A DNA stretch of 64,000 nt, taken from Acridotheres tristis. Lineage: Eukaryota; Chordata; Aves; Passeriformes; Sturnidae. Every line of letters starts with the position of its first letter. Within the stretch, counting starts at the first letter, position 1. The translations under genes were made by a program, and so were the position numbers. The notes beneath the pieces are model-generated. The model did no database searches, was not told the DNA's origin, and saw only the letters and a program-made list of their open reading frames with translations. Shown here in pieces: positions 35,810 to 49,100 of the stretch. Location of the stretch: positions 36,259,154 to 36,323,153 of the forward strand of contig CM072887.1 of assembly GCA_037013685.1 (NCBI GenBank), given 5' to 3'.

Positions 35810-38389
35810 ATTCAGGCTTGCTCAGATTCCAGGGAGATAAAAAAGCTCACTACAGTTCCAAAAAATAAGTGAGCAGTGATATGAGTTTCAGTAGCAGTTG
35901 ATAGGAGAGATCTGTTAAAATTGATCGTTCCCCTGTCAAAATATCAAGGAACTGGCCAATACATTCTGCAAAGTTGTCAGAGCAGATGATGTAACAGAGA
36001 AGCGCAGCTATACATCACTTAGCAGCTTCCCTTCCTGCCACTAGCAAGTCATCTGCTTCATCTGAGCTGTGACCTGTTGGGGGCACTCGGGTATAGCAGC
36101 AAATTGCTTGCTCTTGTGTTATTTGTTTTCTCTTCCAGCCTTCTGATGTAGCTGCTATTTTATTCATGAATCACAATATTCCATTTAAACAATTAAACAA
36201 GGTTTTTTTTATCACTTTGGGGACAAGAGGGAAGTTTCTCACAGAGTCATTAGGGAGACTCCATAACAGTTCACTGCAAGTCATCTTGCTATACTGGTAT
36301 ATTGTGGTGTTTGTGCTTGGAGTGTTTTCTCTGCTGTTCTGGCCTTGGCATATAGAATTACCTGCCTTCCACTGTATTTGAACAGGGCCCATATTTGGTG
36401 CATTTTTAGCATATACTTGTAAGCATCTTCTACTATCACCACTTGTAGAAACATTTACTTGCAGAGACAGCCAGCCTGACAGGGCAAATGGCTACTGCAG
36501 GAGACTTTCTTACATTGTGCTATTTTTCAATAGCTCCCCACTTACTCAATCTTTCAATCCAATCCTGACCGTATCTCAGATACTTAAGAAATTGAGGAGT
36601 TAGCCAGCAGATTGGGCTGCACCCATAAAGCTAGAGGAAATAGATGGATTATGAGAAGTGAGAACAAATTGCAAGAGAAAGCTCAGTAGAGCTTTGGGCA
36701 ACTAGAAAGCTTCAGTCTCTACCCCTCCTGGGACTCCATGTGCAGGAGACTCTCTTTGTCTTGTACAGACCTTTGTGGATTAGGAGAGTCTGTGACAAGA
36801 GGGTCCAAAAGAAACCAGACAAAGCTGCTTTTGGAGGCTCTCCCTGGGTCAGGCCGTGTGGCACCATCTCAAAGAGTCAAATATGAAGTAGGGCAGCAAT
36901 CTACTAATGAGTGTGTTTGTAATTGGCATTTTCAGCCAATTACTCTGGAAGCTGGTTTTATGTGGTAAGTTAGGTATCCACAATGCATATCATGTACCAG
37001 GGAAGCTTGCAGTCTTCTATTTCACCATGCAGACTATGATTGTGTCTTTCCATAAAGTCCAAAACTGATTCCCTCTTTAGACACTATCTTGTTGCCACCA
37101 GCTAAGCCTTAAAAGACAGACTTTCCAGCTAGAATAAATTTCTCATAATGTATGTTCCTAATGGAATAGAAGACATGAAATTTTACATGTCCATGAGACT
37201 ACCAAGAAGTTTGATTATTTGAACAAGAGTCTTATTATTAAACAACTCCTTTAAGAAAATATTAATCAACTCTTCACACTTCTATTTCTCAACATTAGTT
37301 TTTCATTAATGCTTACATTTATCTGAAGACATTTCAGATAAACAGGCAGAAACTTCTGTTTTCAAGAGGTTTGATCCTGAAAGATACTCAAAACCTTTCT
37401 TTCCTAATGACATCAAAAAACCTTACATACGCTAAGTATTTACATTTATATGAGCATTTATATGGTCAGTATATTATATTTATATTTACCAGAAACAAAT
37501 GCTCAGTGAACAAAAGAGGGAAACCAGGGTTATTTTTCTTGAACTCTGAGGAATGGGAGAGATGCAACATGGGAAACATGTTGGTGCTGGTGGAGTGGTG
37601 GAAAGGCAAGAGGCTCGAAATACTTTGTCTTTCACTACTGAGAGGTATAATAGGATCTAAAGTCTGCAAATGATTTGTAAACAAAGAATAGATGCTTTTC
37701 TAGGCAATATACTGCAGTTTAAACAAGAATTAATCCCAAAAAGTCATGTAATGTGTATTCTAAAGTAGATCAGAACAGATTATCACAGTAGTCCATTCTG
37801 CTTTTATAATCTGGCTTTAAATACATAAGCACTTTAAAAATAAATCAAGATAGCATATGAAGCAGGAACATGTCCCTATTTTTCTTTGGCTATTGCTTGG
37901 AGTAGAAGAACATATATGATGGTTTATAATATTGAAATTATAAGGAATTTGAATAAAACAGTGTTATAATTAATTATTAATTTTTTCTATCTAGTAGGCA
38001 TGATAATGGAAAAAGAAACATTTTAGATATTTTTAAAAAGCAAATATCTAACAATATAAATATAAGAAATAAAAAGATAGTCACATGAATAAGGACTTTG
38101 CCTCTAATTCCTTTCTTTCTTCATTTAGATGTATTTTAATTTCTTTTATGCCTTGGTTTTGCACCAGTTTATTTCCTGACTATCAAAGTATGTGCTAACT
38201 TCAAACAAAAGCTACCGTGGTCTTCAGTAGACTCACGATAACAACGCTTTTATAGGGACAGAATATATTTGCAACAATCCTTATACTTGTATGGGCTAAT
38301 GGAATAATTCAAGCCTCATGACAATGTTCACACTTTGCAAAGAAAGTCCATAAGTTAAATATTGCTCTGTCAGTGTTATTTAGTCAGGC

Positions 38390-38880
38390 TAAGGTCCACA
38401 ACTCCATTCTAGGGCTTTTCCGGGGGAGCTGTCAAGTCTGTCTGGTTCAGCCCTCTCTCTCATATTTGCAGTCTTTTGGTTTAACTGCTCTTTACTTTTC
38501 CTTCAAATTTCTTCTTTTGTCCCACCCTTCCTAGACTGATAAGCTTCACCTCTTCACACAGCTTAAGTGAGACCTTCCTTTATTTACCAGTCTCCTCAGC
38601 AAGATTCTGTATTTGGCCATTCTCTTCCAGCCCTTGGTCCATGCTCCTTGTCAGACCTGTGTCCTTATCATTCTGGTTTCTGCCCCCAACCCCTCCCATG
38701 AACCAACCCCATCTCTTCATTCTACCCAAGCTTCATCTCACTCTGCCCTCCATTTGTCAGGCAGCTCTAATCAGTCTCTTGACCCCATCAAACCTGGACA
38801 TAATTTCTTTTATTTCCTCTTCCTAAATCCTCAATCTCATCAGATTCCTGCTTGCAGTATCTCTTGCTAAGGAAAAGCTG
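38390..38880. other. Pyrimidine-rich block in intron 8
   Basis: About 490 bases are dominated by C and T on the plus strand and have few purine runs, so the PRKN transcript is purine-rich here. The block starts about 980 bp inside intron 8 from exon 8. Open frames at 38613-38870 reflect the low stop-codon density of such sequence. It could be a decayed CR1 or other retroelement in reverse orientation, but I cannot align it. Confidence 0.6.
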
Positions 38881-39076
38881 AGTCCCTGAGAAACATGACT
38901 TGTGACTTTCACAACTGAAGGGGGTAGCTGGTGGAGGAAAATTGGAAGTCTAGAAATTGTAACAGCAGCCATAATTGCAATAAAAAAGGGAGTGTGACAG
39001 GGAAAGGACAAGAAATAGGGTGTTCTTGACAATACAATCTGATTTAAAAATGATGAAACAAGACTTTGAATTAACA

Positions 39077-39168
39077 ACTCAGGAGTTGCTCCTACCTCTG
39101 TCACAGCCCTCATACAACCTTGTGCAAGTCCCTTGGTGCCAGGTTCATGAAAAGATGTGGATATTGTC
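39077..39168 (+). mobile_element. MIR/CORE-SINE-like fragment
   Basis: The blocks CTCAGGAGTTGCTCCTACCT, CTGTCACAG, ACAACCTTGTGCAAGTCCCT, TGGTGCCAGGTTCATGAAAA and GATGTGGATATTGT line up with the middle of MIR (gttctgggttct...ctctgccac...gaccttgggcaagtcactt...cctcagtttcc...aaaatggggataat). It is antisense to PRKN and lies about 700 bp inside intron 8 from exon 8. Confidence 0.6.
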
Positions 39169-39850
39169 ATGTACACTAATGCTGGGCTTTCAGCCCCTTG
39201 GTCCTTAGCACCTGCAGCTCTCTGTCATGCAGTCAGCTTTGTAACCACGACCTTCGGAGGGATACTTCAGAGAAAAAGACAACTTGAATTTCAGAAACAT
39301 TGAGCATTTGAAAATTCAACTTGTCTCAAAATTTAAGGCCATTACTCAATACCTCTGTATGTTAATTTCATTACTGACAACATAATAACTGACATTCTTG
39401 TGAGCGTTGTAAAGCATACTTCACTTATGCTTTCCTAAGGTCCCTCTACAGAAATTTTCTGAGTGCAAAGCACAGCTATAATTATGAGAAACACTCTTTT
39501 AAAAGAGAAAAAAGGACACACAAAAGGATGGATAATATCATGAGTAACTGTAAGTACCAATCCCCTAGTCAGATTGTTTGTCTGTCTGCTGCTTTAGAGA
39601 GTCTGTTTACTGCTGTAGTCAAAAGCTGAAAAACTGTGGCAGGTAGCAGATGTACCAATTAATAACCTGTCAAGGCTGACAGATAGAATGGGAAAAAACC
39701 CAGCTCTCACATATAACTCCTGTGTGGTTTTTTCTCCACATTTTAGGTCTTTGGGGGTCATGAGATACACTCTGTTTCCCTGGAGAGAGATGAAACTGTC
39801 TCATTAGCGTCTATCTTTCATGACATTAAGACGCTGCCTTTGAGATGCTA

Positions 39851-39950
<100 letters not shown>

Positions 39951-41339
39951 AGCTTCCTGTCAGTGCAGTTTCAGCATAAGACACATAGATGCAGAGATGA
40001 TAGAATATACAGATTACCTTAGATAAAGAAGATTAGAAAGATTAGCCATGGCTCTGCAGGCACCAGAATACTGAAAACCATCTATCAAATAATCCTTCCA
40101 CATTTCTGAGCATGCTACCAAGAACACTTAGAAAGGTTATATTCCGAATATTTTAGCCCTTTCCCCAAAGGACTGCAAACAAAAGCAAGATGAAAAGGGC
40201 AGCACTGTCTGCCAGATACCGCCAACCCTCAGTATAAGCCAAAAAGCCTGTTAAAAGACGATCTCACATCAAAACGTTGGAGCTGCCCAAAGCTGAATTC
40301 TGATTCACACAACAGGTTTGGATTAATTTCTACATGCTTTTCCTGATTCCCTGAAGGATTTAATAGGCCCCACAGATTGCTTTAATTTTGGCTGTCACAA
40401 ACAGAACCCATTTCACATATATATGGCTGTTACCTGCTGGTGTTAACACACAAACCAAGAACACAGGCAGAGGAGTCATTCACCAGAATTTTGCAACGAG
40501 ATTAATTTTCAATCACTACAAACTTTCACATTTGTACCAGCCAGTAAGAAAGAATATGTCTTGCTAACTTCCATGCACTTCAGTGACCTGCTCAGACTGT
40601 GGTCATCTTCCCGGCAATGAAATCCAAGGCTGCTGTACACTGCTTTTGTAAATGACTTTTGTATACTACTAGACTAATTCCTGATGAAAAGGGATGAAAG
40701 TGCAGACTGCAAAAGCTGTCTGGGCTTTACTATTTTTACCATAAATTGAAGCATTTCTTTGTTAGCAGAGAAAATTTTTTAAAAGAAATTAAGAGCATAC
40801 CTCCCCTCAGAAAATGGGAGGAACCATGGTATTTATCAACCTGGTTTTCTGCTGATGCTACTACAAATAGTTACCTTTCACTCTTAATTTCACTGTCATT
40901 AAAAGAATACAAATGAATCTGGATGTAACTATCAGGAAATCTCCACTAGTACCATGGTTTTACTCAAGGTCAATGAGACATGGCCTACACTCACACTTCC
41001 TGTTGGCATAGTTGTCTTAGGGATGCAGAAGAAAAGGACTACACTTGAAAGCAACATAGCTAAAAAGGCAAAAAATGAACACTAGAAACAATTACACTAG
41101 TACAAGTCTTGTATTCACATAAGTTTTCCACTTAGGGAACTGATTTAAACTCAAGTCAACCTTTTACTGGTAAACGTTTTATCTTCATTCTGAGGAGGAA
41201 TAGGTGAAGAATGCACCATCTACATAACTTCATCAGCAAACCCTTACAAAGGTAAGACAAGGTTTGAAGTTGGCCCACGTTTAAGCACATAGTAAGAATT
41301 GCCTATTAATGAATTGCCTCTTACTAAATATTAGTATTT

Positions 41340-42130
41340 CTTCCCATTTAATGAAACCTATGATATTCTTGCAGGCTTTTCACCCAGCTCTTCCTCATGC
41401 ACAAGGTATTCACATATTTGAATGTGTGTTTTAGTACTAAATGATTATTTCTTAATCAGATTTTATTCTCCTCAACTTCTAGAGCCACAACCTGTGTATC
41501 ACTTTTAAATTTCCGTTCTCATTTTTTCCATGCTGTTTATTATTTCTCTTCCTCAATGCACTTAATTGTCCTTGCTACTCCTACTACAGAATCACTGCTA
41601 CACAGCACTTTCTTGTATTCTCACTGGGATTTACATCTCCATCCAACTCTGTCTCACTCACTTCTTGACCCGAGCTCCGAGTTCTAGTCCAGAACTGTTG
41701 TCTTTGTGTTTCAAATCAAATCTTATTGTATAAAACATGGTTCCTCTTTCTCAGCCTCAAGTTCTTACATAATTAGCAATACATTTTCCTGCACATGATT
41801 TTCCCTGAAAATATCTGCATTGATTGCATACTGCCATAGGAATTTCTAAGTGTAGAGGATAATTATGATTTCATGTAATGCTGCCTGTTAATCTTTGACA
41901 GATGTTAGCTTTAGAACACCAACTAAACTGCATTCTGCTTTTTGGAGTCCTTACAGCTTCTACTTCAATCAAGTATTTCTTTCTTCCCTCTTATCCTTTT
42001 CAAGTTATCATTCACTAAAGTCTTTAAAGTTGGAAGGTTTCCTTTTCCTTCCCTAGCAAGAACTTTTTTTCTCCATTCTCCTTGAAATCATATTTCCCGA
42101 GTACCTTTTTTTACCCCCAGGAATCCATCC
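41340..42130. other. Pyrimidine-rich stretch upstream of the CR1 copy
   Basis: About 790 bases of C/T-rich plus-strand sequence end just before the CR1 insertion at 42250. Some words resemble old retroposon sequence read in reverse, but nothing aligns well enough to name. Confidence 0.45.
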
Positions 42131-42249
42131 TATTCTGCCCTCGCACATAAATTATATAATCTCCCCTTTATGAAGTCCTTACCTGCATCCTCCCTTTCTT
42201 CCATACAAGCTGGGGATGAATGGATTAAGAGCAGTCCTGCCAAGAAGAA

Positions 42250-42866
42250 CTTAGAGTGGTGGGGGTGAGAGGCTGGCATGGAGCACTTGCAGCCCAGAAA
42301 CCAAAGGTGTCCTGGGCTGCATCCAGAGCCCTGTGGGCAGCAGGAGGGAGGGGAACCTGCCCCTCTGCTCTGCTCAGACCCCACCTGCCATGCTGCCTCA
42401 AGCTCTGGGGTCCCCAGAACATCAGAGAAATGTGGATGTGTTGGAGTGGGTCCAGAGCAAGGTCACCAAGACCAAAGGCCTGGAGCACCTGCCCTATTAG
42501 GAAACACGAGAGAATTGGGATTGCTCAGCCTGGAAAACAGAAGGCTCAGGGGAGACATTATAGCAGTCTTCCGGAACTTGGTGGAGACTTATAAGAAGGA
42601 TGAGGACAAATATTCACTATATAGTGAAAGGACAAGGGGTAATGGTTTTAAACTGCAGGAGGGTTGATTCAGATTAGATCTAAGAAATAAGTGTTTTCAT
42701 GGTGAGGGTGGTGAAACACTGGAATGGGTTGCCCTATTCAAGGTCGGGCTGGCAAGGGCTCTGAGAAACTTGACCTTGTTGAAGGTGTTGCTGCTTATTG
42801 CAGAGAGGCTGGACCAGATGACCTTTAAACGTCCCTTTCAACTCAAATTATTCTACAATTCTATGA
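42250..42866 (+). mobile_element. CR1 LINE, 5'-truncated copy with intact 3' end
   Basis: The sequence follows the 3' part of an avian CR1: a GTCCTGGGCTGCATCCAGAG segment, GCCCCTCTGCTCTGCTCAGA, CTCTGGGGTCC, a TGTTGGAGTGGGTCCAGAG segment, the GGCTGGAGCACCT-like and GCTCAGCCTGGAAAACAGAA stretches, GTGAGGGTGGTGAAACACTG, then GACCAGATGACCTTTAAACG. It ends in the ATTCTACAATTCTATGA octamer-type tail. Open frames across it (up to 129 codons) are remnants of the end of ORF2 and the 3' UTR, not host genes. It lies antisense to PRKN. Several indels and substitutions indicate a copy that is not recent. The 5' limit is approximate. Confidence 0.92.
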
Positions 42867-43224
42867 AAAACATGCATGTTTAAGTGTTACTAATCACCAC
42901 TGCTGCATCCTCTTTCAAATACAGTATTTTGTACAGTCTGTTCTTCAGACTTGCCCAACCTAGTTTTCAATCTTTTCATAGTTCAGATTTTCACTGGATC
43001 TTGCTTAGCTGATTGTACAACAGATCCTGACATTACTAGCAAAGAGAGTGAGCTTAAAACCTATGTCACTGTTGGCATGATTCTTTCCAGCAATGAGTTC
43101 AGAAATGTCAAATGCATACAATATTGAGTTATACTGACACATCTTAACAGCCTGCTGTCTTTAAGAAGCCATCTCAGATTGGCACATTTCAGAAGGAAAA
43201 AATTTCAGGAAAAAGAAGAAATCT

Positions 43225-43275
43225 TCCTTTTCTTCTTCTTCTTCNTNTNTNTNTNTNTNTNTNTNANANANANTN
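43225..43275. repeat. TTC-rich simple repeat running into an alternating-N tract
   Basis: A short TTC repeat (to 43244) is followed by 31 positions in which every odd coordinate is N and every even coordinate is T, then A, then T. The 16 Ns at regular spacing point to a dinucleotide microsatellite whose alternate base was ambiguous or masked in the assembly, not to a gap. Confidence 0.9.
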
Positions 43276-45832
43276 CTGGGCATATTTCAGATGTTTCCTA
43301 TTTCTATTTTTAATTTCTTCTTTTCTGTGAGTGGACCTTTGTAAAACATGCTCTAACACTGTAACCTATTTTTACCAACTATCTATGAGTTTTGAAAAAG
43401 TCTTGGATTATGTTAAATTCTTGTACATTGACTAAAGACAAAGGTTATGACAAATAAGCATTCCATAAATAAAACATAAAGAGACTTAAAAAACCCCTCT
43501 CTGATGAAAAATATTAAGAACTATTTGCTATCTCAAATTCCTCCATATACCCACCAACATATTAATGTATACAAAAACATACATGGAAACCTGAGAATTT
43601 TTAGTAGTTAAGCACAGCACCTGATGGGTTCACTGGCAAACTGTACATACCAAACATTTATAGAAAAGTGTGTTTTCTAAGTCTCTAATGTGAAACTAGC
43701 ACATGCCAAATGACATAAATAAACTGTGCTTTACAGATTTCTGCTATTTTGTATAGAATGCTTTGAGGATTAGCTTTTATGCCCTCTGTCCTACAGAACC
43801 TCTTATAATGAATGGTCTCAACAATTACCAAAACTTCTCATTTCCCTCTTCCCAATTATTGCTTGAAAAGTACAAGCTTCATGAAACGTCCACAGACATA
43901 AATCAAACAACAGGAATATTAAAAAAAAATTGATAATAATTACACATAAGAGCTTTGAAAGGAAACAGTGCAAAAGCATGGACAATTGGCTTTAATCAGA
44001 AGCCAAAACTCAGGATTGAGGACACCCGCAGACCAATAAAATGACAGCTAAATTGCTTATTCGTTGCCTCTTTCAGCTCGCATTCAAACTTGTGTTTCAT
44101 ATATTCTCTGCTACAGTGACTGTTACACGTTCTTGCTAACTATGAAGGCAGAGCAAGATATAAGAAAGAAAAACGGCTGCAAATATTTAATACTTTTATA
44201 CCAGTTTTTATCCTCTCATACTTCCATTGACCTTAGAGCAACCAGATGCTTAAAACTAATTTGATGTTTTAGGAATAAGCCTAAATCTAAGTAGGAAAAT
44301 AATGAAGGGATGATGCCAAGTTCAAAGGACCAGCAGCTTTATAAAGTCACAAGTAATTTCTTTGCTTCTATTTAAAGTTTTATTACTTAAATTAAATTTA
44401 AGCATTTTATTTATTTCAACACATTCCATCATACACCAGTTTACTTGTTTGAATAATTTTGTTGTTACTTGACTCCCATATTGCTTTATAATTTAACTCC
44501 AAATGCTGCACTTACGAATGAAAGGTCCATTTAAAGTTACAGAAATGTGTTACTGCAAACCTGAAATTTACATTGTAGTATTCTCTTCACAAACATATTT
44601 TTAATCTCTTCATATAAGTACATGTATCTCAAAGAGAAGAATAAAGAAGCAAGATTTAGGAAGGATGGCTTGATGTCTCCTCACATCATAAATACCCTGA
44701 TTTCAATTGGTCTGAACACACATTTTCAACTACACTTGTAATTAAACTATGATTCAAACTTCTACCAATTTAATTACCCAAATCTTCACATATTTTTTCT
44801 CAGACAGAATTAGCTTCTGGGTTTTTTTGTGTGGTTTTTTTTTCCCTTTAAAATTATCCCTCTGTATGACTTATGTTCTTCTGAGAGAAGGCAAAGGAAA
44901 AATTAAACCAAGCCTTTAGTGTTGCATAAAAAGGCAATGCTCAGAGCGGGGCTGTCCCAGTGCTCTTGTCCTGCCTACCAGCACCTGGATGGAGGTGCCC
45001 GAGCTGGATCACTCAGAGAATCAAAGAAAATCACAAAATGTTTTCACTGACCACAGTTACAAGCATGTGCATCTCCACTGCAGGGTTGTGTGTTACATCT
45101 TCTCCCATATATTTGCAGCATTATTTCATGCTTTGCATTTTAAATTTCATCTTTCCCCAAACAGTATTGTTCAGTGAGATTCATTTCAATGCATTTAAGC
45201 ATCAAAATGTTGGCTATATGAGTCTAATATATTCCTTGCATGCTTCCTTTATAGTTGATAGAAGGAATACATGCTTTCACCATCCAAGACAGGCACAAAA
45301 AAAAAATATCCCCTTATTTCCATTAAGTGAGGAGATTAAGGCAACTTGGCAAGATTTACACAAATAACTTTTAGACTTTTAAAGTTAGAATATTTGAATT
45401 TCACTCAACAGCTGCAATTCCAACCATTTCTACATATGCTTAACACTGGAGCATGTAAATCTCCCCCTCACATTTAGCTCCATGCAAGCTTAGCCTTTAC
45501 ATTATGAGCACAGTGCAACTTCCATTTCTCTCACTTAGAATTTATATCTGCATCAACACTTGTTAATTCTGAAAAGTACATCCCTTTTGTGGGCTCTGAA
45601 CATAACCATGCACGAATATCTATCAGTGTCCTTCAAAGGATATCTTTTCACAGTGCTAATTGCTAGACCAAACTCACCACTGTAAAATGTTTTAAAGACT
45701 TGGGAACAAACAATTCATGCTTAAAAATTAACGGATATGTTGACTTCTTTTTTTCCTGACTTAATATAGGCATAAAAAATGTTCTGTATTCAAAAACATA
45801 ATCCTAAAAATTCTGTCAGTGCAGCACTCTAA

Positions 45833-45866
45833 TATATGTGTGTGTGTATATATATATATATATATG
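45833..45866. repeat. TG/TA compound microsatellite
   Basis: A short AT stretch, a (TG)5 run and about nine TA units follow one another without interruption. Such compound dinucleotide repeats are usually length-polymorphic. Confidence 0.95.
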
Positions 45867-45869
45867 TAG

Positions 45870-46160
45870 GCAAGTGCAAGCTGGCCTGCCATGCATGCAC
45901 AGCAAGGAAAGGTGAATAGGGAATCCTGCAGCTCAGAGGTGCTTCTTATAGTAGGTGTGCATCCAGAGCACAGCCAGCCTCAGCTACAGTGGGACAGTGA
46001 CTGGGACTCCTGGTGTGAGTGCAAGTTACTCAGTACAGCACAGACAGCACTGTTGAGTTAGAAGCAATAGCAGGAAGAGCACAGCCCTGCACTGAGGATA
46101 ATAACAATGGGAGTGGAAACAGGGCAGCAAGAAAGCTGGAGTCACACCAGGCTTTCACAC
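45870..46160. other. Unassigned GC-richer patch next to the microsatellite
   Basis: After the TG/TA repeat come about 290 bases of mixed-composition sequence rich in CAGC and CACAG words. I do not recognise it as a repeat or an exon. Confidence 0.45.
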
Positions 46161-49100
46161 AAAACTTAACATGTTTGAAATCCTATAACTAGTGTGCATT
46201 AATTTGTTATGTCACTGGGAAAGTGGTGTAAATTTCCCAATTTCTCCTCCAAATTGTTCGACTAACCAGAACATTGTTGTAAACTCCCACATATTTTTGC
46301 TGTCTGCATCTCTTCCAGTGAAAAGCAATCCTGAGCTGGTGACAGTGGGAACTGACAGTGATTTCAAAGTATGAAGTGACTTCACTGAGCTTGTGTTAAT
46401 TAAATGTTTAGATGTTACAGGTGACCTTTACTCATTTATGATGTTCTGTAAATGTGAACAAAGACAAAACTAAGGGGAGTGTCTGGAATGCATAAATATT
46501 TTACTGAAAGGAGAAAAACATATTATGAAGAATATCAAGTAGGTAATTTATAGAATATAAGCATATAAGGCTATATTTGGAATACTGCTTGTTCACCGTG
46601 AAAAGATGTTGAAGTATTTTCTCACAGATCCTACAGACAGGTATTACTATAGCCATTTTCACTATTTTTTTACAACACTCATGAGCAATACTTTGGTAAA
46701 TTATTGAGATTTTTTTTTTACTGTCCATATAATTTCCTAATGTAGACAACCTTAGCACTTCATTAATTTGTATATGTAATCATAAAATCATGTCTGACTC
46801 AAAACCCTCTCATTAAACCAGTAAGCCGTATGTTTGGCAATTGGGGAACAGCCCTTTAGTACCTAAATTTCTTGTATTGGCCAACTTACAATTGGTGTAA
46901 AAAACTACCTATCCAGCAAAACGAAATCAAGTAAACTAAAAAATTGCATTCTTTACTTGTACTTATGCCATTTTAGTAATCACCAGTTTGCATATGATAT
47001 TTTTCTGCACAATAATCTAGATGAGTAGGTATACAAATATATGCCCAAAACAAGACGTATTAGAGTGCTTCAATATTATTGATCAGTTTGGGAAAAAAGA
47101 ATTTAAAAAGCTTATTTCAAAAGCAAGAAGTATTGAATTCTGTCTTTTCAAAGTCAGCAGGCATGTATTTAGACTGCAAAGCTCAGCTCTGCACTTGGGC
47201 AATGCTGAACCAGAGAAGATGACAACCAACACTTGCGTGTGGTTTCTGTACCCAGAGGTCAACTTGGTGAAGATCTTTCCTCTAAGGCTTTAAATATCTC
47301 TCTAAAACTACAAATGGTGGAGCAGGTCAAGCAAACTATCACAGCAACAATTAAGTCAGTGGTGCTTACAGATATCTGTAACGACAAACAAATTGACTAT
47401 GTACAGAAAATGCAATATTTTGTTAAAAAGGCTGTGTGCCAGTAAAGAACATATTTAATTGCTACTTTTTCAAAGGTCAATCTGCAACAAGAAGCCTATT
47501 CTCTTAAAAAAAAAAATCAGAATTGAAGCATCATTTTCTCTTCATTAATGACCTCATCAAACAGTATCATGCTAATGTGCTTTTTTTTTTTTTAATTGAC
47601 TTCTGACAGCTGAAGTCAGTAAAAAGACCTATACATTATTTTGCTATCAAAAAGGCTGCTGAAGATACTAGTCAAGAAAGTTTCATGAAAGCTGGTTTGT
47701 CAGGACAAAATACTTGTCCTGTCCTAACCAGTCACTAGAGATGTTAGATGCTAGTTGCCCAGATGAACAGATTACATCTTTGTGTGCTCTTAAACTCAAA
47801 ACTCTCCAAAGACACAGAGCACATTTTTTATCTCTCATGAAGTATTTGTGAAAGAATTCTGCAAATGGACTGCAACGGAGTTAGGAAAGGATCACATAAA
47901 GCAATTGTAGCAAATTCTGCTGGTCTGGCTTTCTCACATTGCACACAACTCTGGCTTTCACTTTGCTGTTATTCACTGCTTTTTTTAATGATGCTTTAAA
48001 GCCAAATGACTAGAAGTAATGAACCACATTAGCCATTTTCTGCTAAGGTCTTTCTTTTAATCTTTACCACAAAGAATATCAGCAGGAATATTGACCTGCC
48101 ATTTCAGTTTAGAACCTACTTCCTTGCTTCCTTTTTGCATATTTAAAACAACATTTAAACCACAGTTGAACAAGTGATGTTTAGTCGCATCAGCATTCAA
48201 ACCCTGAACTGCTTTGAGTTCTGCAATGCCAGCAAGCCACTGCTTGTTATTTCTGGCAGTTTTTTGTATATTCTGTGCTGCTATGTAACAAACTGTTGAA
48301 AGAGTCTTTCAGAGGGGGAAAATTTTCTAAGAAATAATATTCAGTATTGCCCAAGAGACTGAGACTTCAGGGCAACCATGCAATAGTGCAAACATATTTG
48401 ATGAATAGTCTGTACCATCTGCTTGCTCAATATTCCAGTTTAAATTATAGGTGTAAATTCACCCACACAATTCTCAGTAAAGTCAGTGAACACCAAACTC
48501 ATGCAACACTACAAATTCCATGCTGTCTATCTGTAATGAGAAATTGAGCTATGACCTTTACTGCTCACATACAGAACCTCCAGGAGCAAAATTACAAAGG
48601 AAATTCCCTTCTTCCCATGCAAGTGGGAAGATTTGATTATTGCCAAATTAAATTTTACACAAAACCATATTTTTAATGGTCTTAATTAACAGAAGTAATT
48701 TCTACAGTTTCTTTACATCAAAGAGGACAAGTCTAGAGATTCTACCATAACCAGGGGATTTTATTTATTTTTAGTTTATATACAAGAGCGCTATTTTAAA
48801 CTTCTTTTGGAAGACTCACACCTTCTACCATATCAACCATGGAAGTGAAAATCTCATTGCAGGGATCTGGCCTGAAAGGAGTTCTTCACTGTCAGTTTGC
48901 TAGGTTTTTAGCTCTATCAGCTCAATTCATGAAAGCTCATCTTTTATTCAAAAAGTAGTTGAAATCTCTAAAGAAAACTGTTCTCTCCAATTCCCACCTT
49001 CATGCTGGCATTGGCCTTTGATGATGATCAGTACCTTTGAGAAGGGAAGTGAGAGGTCAGGAGCTTTCAGCATGTGGTGGAGACTTTATGAGAGAGGAGA

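Noticed and set aside
40441..40500. ACACAGGCAGAGGAGTCATTC-like sequence resembling the end of exon 7 (LPCV) in reverse.
   Set aside because: The frame and the upstream residues do not match parkin, and there is no CLDCFH motif or donor at the right place.
42130..42667. Several overlapping frames of 84-129 codons on both strands.
   Set aside because: They lie in or next to the CR1 copy; the apparent coding content is the end of CR1 ORF2 and its reverse complement, with indels.
44936..45367. A 135-codon plus-strand frame beginning in a GC-richer patch.
   Set aside because: It has no domain or splice context and its composition changes abruptly along its length, so it is most likely chance.
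45320..45370. GAGGAGATTAAGGCAACTTGGC as a fourth MIR-like fragment.
   Set aside because: Only about 25 bases match and the flanks do not continue the MIR order.
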